This document shows positions 13,812 to 18,359 of a stretch of 18,359 nt of DNA, piece by piece. The notes under the pieces are model-generated. The model had not been told where the DNA came from. It worked only from the letters and a program-made list of their open reading frames with translations, and made no database searches. The stretch's first letter is position 1. Every line of letters starts with the position of its first letter. Source of the DNA: Winogradskyella sp. (GTDB lineage: Bacteria > Bacteroidota > Bacteroidia > Flavobacteriales > Flavobacteriaceae); contig JASBSE010000157.1 of the NCBI GenBank assembly GCA_030149115.1, forward strand, positions 1 through 18,359. Reading direction: 5' to 3'. Made by a program: the position numbers and the translations under genes.

Positions 13812-16793
13812 TTACTTAATTACAATTTTCTTGGTTACTTTAAAAGAACCATCAGAAATGTTTAGCAAATACACACCTGAATGTGCATTGCTTAATTGAA
13901 TTAATTCATCAAATCTACTGGTAGTATTGAAGCTCTTAGTAAAAATAGCTCTACCTCTAATGTCATAAACCTCAACAACTATGTCCTCTCCGGATCTAGG
14001 GTTAAAGCCAATGTTAAAAGTGCCATTATTCGGGTTCGGGTAAACACTAAGATTATCCAATTCATTGTCATTCACACTTAAGTTATTAATAACATTTAGT
14101 GAATAGTCTTCAACCTCACCATCAAAACCTGTCTCACAAGACGTTGGAAAATCATTTCCACCTGGAGGTGTATACTTGGTACTCACCCTCATTATAGTTG
14201 ACCCTGCGACGGCATCTACAGGAACAGTAATTGTTAACGGTGAGCCATCTGTTAATTGGTCGGCAACATTTGATGTAGTTCCTAAATCTAAATCATACTC
14301 CTCTCCCGGATCATCGAACGAGCAATTTTGATTCCAATCAATCCAAACTCTTGTAATAATTTGATAATTACCATCAGAATTAGCTCTAACGGATAAATCA
14401 TAATCCATACCAGCCTCCACATCTGTTGAAATAGATGTAAAATCTGAATATGGAGAAGTCTTAGGACCTGCGTCTAAATTGTTAATAGTGTTAAATATTA
14501 CACCTGTTGTTCTTGTCTGGAAACTTAAATCACCTTCAGAAGGACAAACACCATCTGTGATTATCAAATCAACCATTGTTTGTTTTGTAATTGATGGTGA
14601 TGTAGCTGTAAGAGTTATTGTATATGTATTAGAGGCTAAAGAATTTAAGCCTGTTAAATTAAGCGTTACTGTACCATCAGCATTTAAGGACATGGGTGTT
14701 AACGTAGAACCTACACCACCAGGTAAACCAGACACACTAAATGAGGTTGTTTCAGAAAACCCATTGGAGGTTACATAACTAAAGTCTATTGAAGCTGTAT
14801 CTTGGCTACAAACTGTTACATCACCATTAGTTGAATTTATACTAAAGTCTTGAGCATTTGAGATTGAAAATGCGTCAGAAACCGCATAAAATATGTTATC
14901 TGCAGCTTCTACTAAAACTCTTGCATTACTTGTATTACCAACACCTGGAACGGTAATTGTTGCGGTTCCTGTATTAGGAACTCCTGAAGCAAGAGTAGTA
15001 AAAGAAAAACCGTTGTTAGTAGTAAATAAAATATTTACTGTTTGACAATCTATAGGAGCTGAACTTGTCTGACCAACAACCCATGAAACTTGTTGACTCG
15101 AGTTAGCTCCCCAAGTTGGAGGAGTGTTAACTGTAAAAGGTGTTGAAAAATTCTGAACAGTCACTGTCATCTCATCTGAATCTGTTGATCCACCACCAGC
15201 TTCATTATCTCTTACTGTAAGTGAAAAATTCATTGTTCTTCCCACTGAAGGGACAACCTCCCAAGTAGTAGCTAAACTACCAGAGAAAACTGTACTTAAA
15301 GTTGGCATGTATCTGTCTGGAGATACAGATGGGTCTAAAGACCTAAATAACGGCCCCGCAGAATTAGTGGATTGAGGAGGCATTGTTGCTGGCGTTGCAT
15401 CCGTTTGCTCCCAACAATAAGTTAATCCAGCAGCTGTATCTACGTCTGTTGCTACACCTCTCAAAACAAAAGGAGTAGATAAAGGAATAGTGAAATCAGC
15501 TCCTGCATTAGCAACTGGTGCTACATTATTTGTTGCACTTCCCGTAAAACAAGTACTACTAGGGCCAGAAGATATATTAGCCCACATTTCTTTTATATTT
15601 TCACCATGAAAGTAATCATCACTATTGTTTTGAATATTTGGTGCACAAATCCCTGCATATCCCATAATTGTTGAAGCACTTCCTGGCTCTACCGAAACAC
15701 TCGATCTTTGACAATTATTGTTTTGTGTGTGATTACCACCAAATTGATGTCCCATCTCATGAGCAACATAATCAATATCAAAAGCATCACCTTGAGGAAC
15801 TGGAGATCCTGTAACTCCTCTAGCCTTGTTTACTGTACATGGCGAACGTAGTTGTGCAATGCCACCACCACCAGTACTAAATACGTGGCCGATGTCATAG
15901 TTAGCTGATCCTATTGTATTATCACATTCTGTTTGGTTTTCACCCAACATTGTGCCTCCACTATTATTTGTGTAAGGGTCAGTTGCAGAGTTTAGAAAAA
16001 TGATACTAGTGTTGTTAGCAATGATAACCATTGTTAGTCCTAAATCCCTTTCGTAAACACCATTTACTCTTGTCATAGTTGTATTCATAGCCGCTAAAGC
16101 ACCCGCCACTGTACCCCCATGAAATTGAGCATACTCGCCTGTACAAGCTAAAGCTAAGCGATAGGTTCTTAATGTACCATCATTAGCGTTTTTAGCTGTT
16201 ATAAACTGTTCATCAGATATTTTAAAATCTGCTGGGTCATATTCTGTTTCACAGACAAAACTTCCCCTTGGACCATCTTCATCGGAATTAATGAAAGCTA
16301 TGTAAGTTTTTAAATCTTGGGTATATGGTTCTATAAACACTGTTTTTCCATCTGATAAAACCATGCCACTAAATCCTTTTTGTGGTGAAAGACTAAATCT
16401 CATTGTTGCTGCAGGATTATCAATCCCCTTTCCAACAAAAGATCTTATTTCAGGAAAACGTATCTGTAAATCGTATTCCATTACTGACGCTTCCTGTACT
16501 AAATAAGATTCTGGTTTTCCTTCTTGATTTGGAAATTTAATTATTATACCTCGATTTTTGTCAGAAAATTGACGTTTGGGTACATTTAGCAATTGTTGCT
16601 TTAATGCCTCAACATTAATATTGATTATAGTTGAATACTTGGGCTTAGATTTATAAAAGATTATCTCATCGTTTTTTATTTGGTCCTTATTTATAGACCA
16701 CACAATGTCGTTTTTTTGTGCATTACCAAATGACACAAAAAATACTGCCAGAAAAAGTGTTAAAAGGAATTTAGGGTAATTATCTTTCATCAT
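13812..16793 (-). CDS. Secreted reprolysin-like metalloprotease with GEVED and T9SS sorting domains
   Basis: It has 993 residues. Signal peptide about 1-25 (FLAVFFVSFGNAQ). A propeptide-like region covers about 26-200. The metzincin catalytic domain (about 205-415) has zinc site HEMGHQFGGNH (His345, Glu346, His349, His355) and Met-turn Met377 in STIMGYAG. Paired cysteines are frequent. Residues about 425-550 and 555-645 are beta-sandwich modules (VANAGADFTIPL is PKD-like), and 648-745 is another Ig-like unit. A GEVED domain (about 755-900) contains WIDWNQNCSFDDPGE and GEVEDYSLN. The T9SS type A sorting domain (LSVYPNPNNGTFNI to KKIVIK) spans 915-993. It is therefore exported and processed outside the cell, likely for protein degradation. 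Two adjacent ATGs (16793, 16790) are possible starts. It is monocistronic, with its own promoter and terminator. Confidence 0.93.
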   Translation of the reverse strand: MMKDNYPKFLLTLFLAVFFVSFGNAQKNDIVWSINKDQIKNDEIIFYKSKPKYSTIININVEALKQQLLNVPKRQFSDKNRGIIIKFPNQEGKPESYLVQEASVMEYDLQIRFPEIRSFVGKGIDNPAATMRFSLSPQKGFSGMVLSDGKTVFIEPYTQDLKTYIAFINSDEDGPRGSFVCETEYDPADFKISDEQFITAKNANDGTLRTYRLALACTGEYAQFHGGTVAGALAAMNTTMTRVNGVYERDLGLTMVIIANNTSIIFLNSATDPYTNNSGGTMLGENQTECDNTIGSANYDIGHVFSTGGGGIAQLRSPCTVNKARGVTGSPVPQGDAFDIDYVAHEMGHQFGGNHTQNNNCQRSSVSVEPGSASTIMGYAGICAPNIQNNSDDYFHGENIKEMWANISSGPSSTCFTGSATNNVAPVANAGADFTIPLSTPFVLRGVATDVDTAAGLTYCWEQTDATPATMPPQSTNSAGPLFRSLDPSVSPDRYMPTLSTVFSGSLATTWEVVPSVGRTMNFSLTVRDNEAGGGSTDSDEMTVTVQNFSTPFTVNTPPTWGANSSQQVSWVVGQTSSAPIDCQTVNILFTTNNGFSFTTLASGVPNTGTATITVPGVGNTSNARVLVEAADNIFYAVSDAFSISNAQDFSINSTNGDVTVCSQDTASIDFSYVTSNGFSETTSFSVSGLPGGVGSTLTPMSLNADGTVTLNLTGLNSLASNTYTITLTATSPSITKQTMVDLIITDGVCPSEGDLSFQTRTTGVIFNTINNLDAGPKTSPYSDFTSISTDVEAGMDYDLSVRANSDGNYQIITRVWIDWNQNCSFDDPGEEYDLDLGTTSNVADQLTDGSPLTITVPVDAVAGSTIMRVSTKYTPPGGNDFPTSCETGFDGEVEDYSLNVINNLSVNDNELDNLSVYPNPNNGTFNIGFNPRSGEDIVVEVYDIRGRAIFTKSFNTTSRFDELIQLSNAHSGVYLLNISDGSFKVTKKIVIK

Positions 16794-16815
16794 AGAACAA
16801 TTTTAATTATGCATA

Positions 16816-16846
16816 CAAAGGTATTGGTTATCCAATGACTTTACAA
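16816..16846 (-). promoter_or_regulatory. Bacteroidota-type promoter of the metalloprotease
   Basis: On the minus strand TTG (16846-16844), a 20-base spacer and an exact TACCTTTG (16823-16816). The predicted start near 16809 leaves about 15 bases of leader before the ATG at 16793. This is the best consensus match in the window. Confidence 0.8.
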
Positions 16847-16866
16847 AAAAAAGGCTAATTCATTGA

Positions 16867-16901
16867 AATATTCTTAATTGAAATGTAAAACAAAGAATAT
16901 T
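16867..16901. repeat. 9-base inverted repeat upstream of the metalloprotease promoter
   Basis: AATATTCTT (16867-16875) and AAGAATATT (16893-16901) are perfect inverted copies with a 17-base spacer. They lie about 58-92 bases upstream of the predicted transcription start, a position suited to an activator site. The region is AT-rich, so chance is possible. Confidence 0.4.
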
Positions 16902-16930
16902 GATTGAAGTTTTTTGAATATATACGAAAT

Positions 16931-16954
16931 AAAAAAGCGACCGTTTGGTCGCTT
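16931..16954 (-). terminator. Intrinsic terminator after accC
   Basis: On the minus strand AAGCGACC (16954-16947) pairs with GGTCGCTT (16942-16935) around a 4-base loop AAAC, with T to 16931. It begins six bases after the accC stop. Confidence 0.93.
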
Positions 16955-16960
16955 CTTATA

Positions 16961-18310
16961 CTATTCTTCTTCGGGCTTTATTTTAAAGTCTTCCATAAAC
17001 TTAGTGGTATAATTACCAGCTAAATAATCTGGATGCTCCATTAGCTGTCTGTGGAACGGTATAGTCGTTTTTATACCCTCTATTACAAACTCATCTAGAG
17101 CACGCTTCATTTTATTTATAGCCTCTTCTCTTGTTTGCGCTGTAGTAATTAACTTAGCAATCATAGAGTCGTAATTAGGTGGAATACTATAACCTGCATA
17201 CACATGTGTGTCTAACCTTACACCATGACCTCCTGGAGCATGAAGTGTTGTTATTTTACCAGGTGATGGTCTAAAATCATTAAAAGGATCTTCAGCATTA
17301 ATTCTACACTCAATAGAATGTAAGTTTGGTGTGTAGTTCTTTCCTGAAATTGGAACACCTGCAGCTACTAAAATTTGCTCTCTAATCAAATCAAAATCAA
17401 TAACTTGCTCTGTAATTGGGTGCTCTACCTGAATACGTGTATTCATTTCCATGAAGTAGAAGTTTCTATGCTTATCAACTAAAAACTCCACGGTTCCTGC
17501 TCCTTCATATTTAATAAACTCGGCAGCCTTAACTGCGGCTTTACCCATTTTTGCTCTTAGCTTATCTGTCATAAATGGAGAAGGTACTTCCTCCGTTAAC
17601 TTTTGGTGTCTTCTTTGAACAGAACAATCTCTTTCTGACAGATGACATGCTTTACCTCTTGAGTCTCCAACAATTTGAATTTCGATATGTCTTGGCTCTT
17701 CAATGAGTTTTTCCATATACATATCATCATTTCCGAAGGCCGCTTTAGACTCTTGTCTAGCTGAGTCCCAAGCTGCTTTTAAATCTTCTTTTTTCCAAAC
17801 AGCGCGCATACCTTTACCTCCACCACCTGCTGTAGCTTTTAACATCACAGGATAGCCTACTTTTTCAGCAATCATAACACACTCTTCGTAATCTGCAATA
17901 ATACCATCACTACCAGGTACACAAGGTACACCAGCCGCTTTCATTGTTGCTTTTGCTGTTGCTTTGTCTCCCATTTTTGCAATCATTTCCTCAGAAGCTC
18001 CGATAAATTTTATACCGTGTTCTTCACATATTTTAGAAAATTTTGCATTTTCAGATAGGAAACCATATCCTGGGTGTATGGCATCTGCATTTGTAATCTC
18101 TGCAGCTGCTATTATATTTGAAATCTTTAAATAAGATTCGCTACTAGGTGCTGGACCAATACATACAGCTTCGTCTGCAAACTTAACATGAAGACTGTCT
18201 GCATCTGCGGTTGAATAAACTGCAACGGTTTTAACACCCATTTCTTTGCACGTTCTAATAACACGGAGTGCTATTTCTCCTCTATTTGCAACAAGTATCT
18301 TTTTGAACAT
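16961..18310 (-). CDS. accC: Biotin carboxylase subunit of acetyl-CoA carboxylase
   Basis: ATP- and bicarbonate-dependent carboxylation of biotin on the carrier protein AccB, first step of malonyl-CoA and fatty acid synthesis; cytoplasmic. It has 449 residues, matching stand-alone AccC. The N-terminal domain begins KKILVANRGEIA. The ATP-grasp domain has Lys116 (GDKATAK), Lys158 (MLKATAG) and a glycine-rich loop AGGGGKGMR (161-169). The catalytic stretch FMEMNTRIQVEH has Glu288, Arg292 and Glu296. The C-terminal biotin carboxylase domain starts near 331 (HSIECRINAEDP). There is no biotinyl domain, so a separate accB is expected, probably just beyond the right edge. The start at 18310 gives the standard MFKKILVANRGE. 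A propionyl- or pyruvate-carboxylase subunit is possible but those are usually longer. Confidence 0.94.
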   Translation of the reverse strand: MFKKILVANRGEIALRVIRTCKEMGVKTVAVYSTADADSLHVKFADEAVCIGPAPSSESYLKISNIIAAAEITNADAIHPGYGFLSENAKFSKICEEHGIKFIGASEEMIAKMGDKATAKATMKAAGVPCVPGSDGIIADYEECVMIAEKVGYPVMLKATAGGGGKGMRAVWKKEDLKAAWDSARQESKAAFGNDDMYMEKLIEEPRHIEIQIVGDSRGKACHLSERDCSVQRRHQKLTEEVPSPFMTDKLRAKMGKAAVKAAEFIKYEGAGTVEFLVDKHRNFYFMEMNTRIQVEHPITEQVIDFDLIREQILVAAGVPISGKNYTPNLHSIECRINAEDPFNDFRPSPGKITTLHAPGGHGVRLDTHVYAGYSIPPNYDSMIAKLITTAQTREEAINKMKRALDEFVIEGIKTTIPFHRQLMEHPDYLAGNYTTKFMEDFKIKPEEE

Positions 18311-18359
18311 AACTTTTAGTTTAAAAATTCAACTTCCAAGCACCAAATTCCAAATAATT

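Noticed and set aside
14479..14778. 99-codon open frame on the plus strand
   Set aside because: Antisense to the Ig-like and GEVED region of the metalloprotease; no recognisable protein features or promoter.

Overview
The window looks like chromosomal DNA of a low-GC member of the Flavobacteriaceae (Bacteroidota). The evidence is AT-rich sequence with A/T-rich third positions, Bacteroidota-type promoters (TTG, a spacer of about 20 bases, then TAnnTTTG), two proteins ending in type IX secretion (T9SS) sorting domains, Bacteroidota-style lipoproteins, and a tdk-alr-mscL-asd gene order that I recall from flavobacteria. The genus cannot be fixed from the sequence alone. I see no tRNA, rRNA, insertion sequence, phage gene or CRISPR array. 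No gene-free stretch exceeds 200 bases.

Left part (1-4202), housekeeping. A conserved hypothetical gene on the minus strand, cut by the window edge, diverges from thymidine kinase. Thymidine kinase overlaps alanine racemase by 17 bases. The mechanosensitive channel MscL follows and ends at a clear intrinsic terminator. Aspartate-semialdehyde dehydrogenase (asd) then has its own promoter. Alr and Asd both feed peptidoglycan precursors (D-Ala and diaminopimelate); Asd also feeds Lys, Thr and Met synthesis.

Middle part (4350-11189), envelope and export. A prolyl oligopeptidase with a lipoprotein-type signal ends at a strong terminator. A two-gene unit follows, with 12 bases between the genes. 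It encodes a diheme c-type cytochrome lipoprotein of the SO_2930 type and a 1046-residue T9SS-exported protein with fibronectin III domains, FG-GAP repeats and an ASPIC/UnbV domain. This pair is the most interesting object in the window: a possible cell-surface redox module.

Right part (11256-18359). A lone ABC ATPase gene, possibly leaderless, converges on a minus-strand pair: an FAD-dependent amine/amino-acid oxidoreductase and a GreA/GreB-family protein joined by a 4-base GTGA overlap. Upstream of that pair is a 993-residue secreted metzincin protease with GEVED and T9SS domains and a textbook Bacteroidota promoter. Biotin carboxylase (accC, fatty acid synthesis) lies at the right edge on the minus strand with its own terminator.

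A recurring theme is compaction of terminators and promoters. At asd and the ABC gene, a hairpin sits inside the promoter of the next gene. At the oxidoreductase, a terminator ends three bases before the start codon. I found no clear defence or mobile system. The cytochrome/T9SS pair and the Gre-oxidoreductase coupling are the best candidates for undescribed biology.
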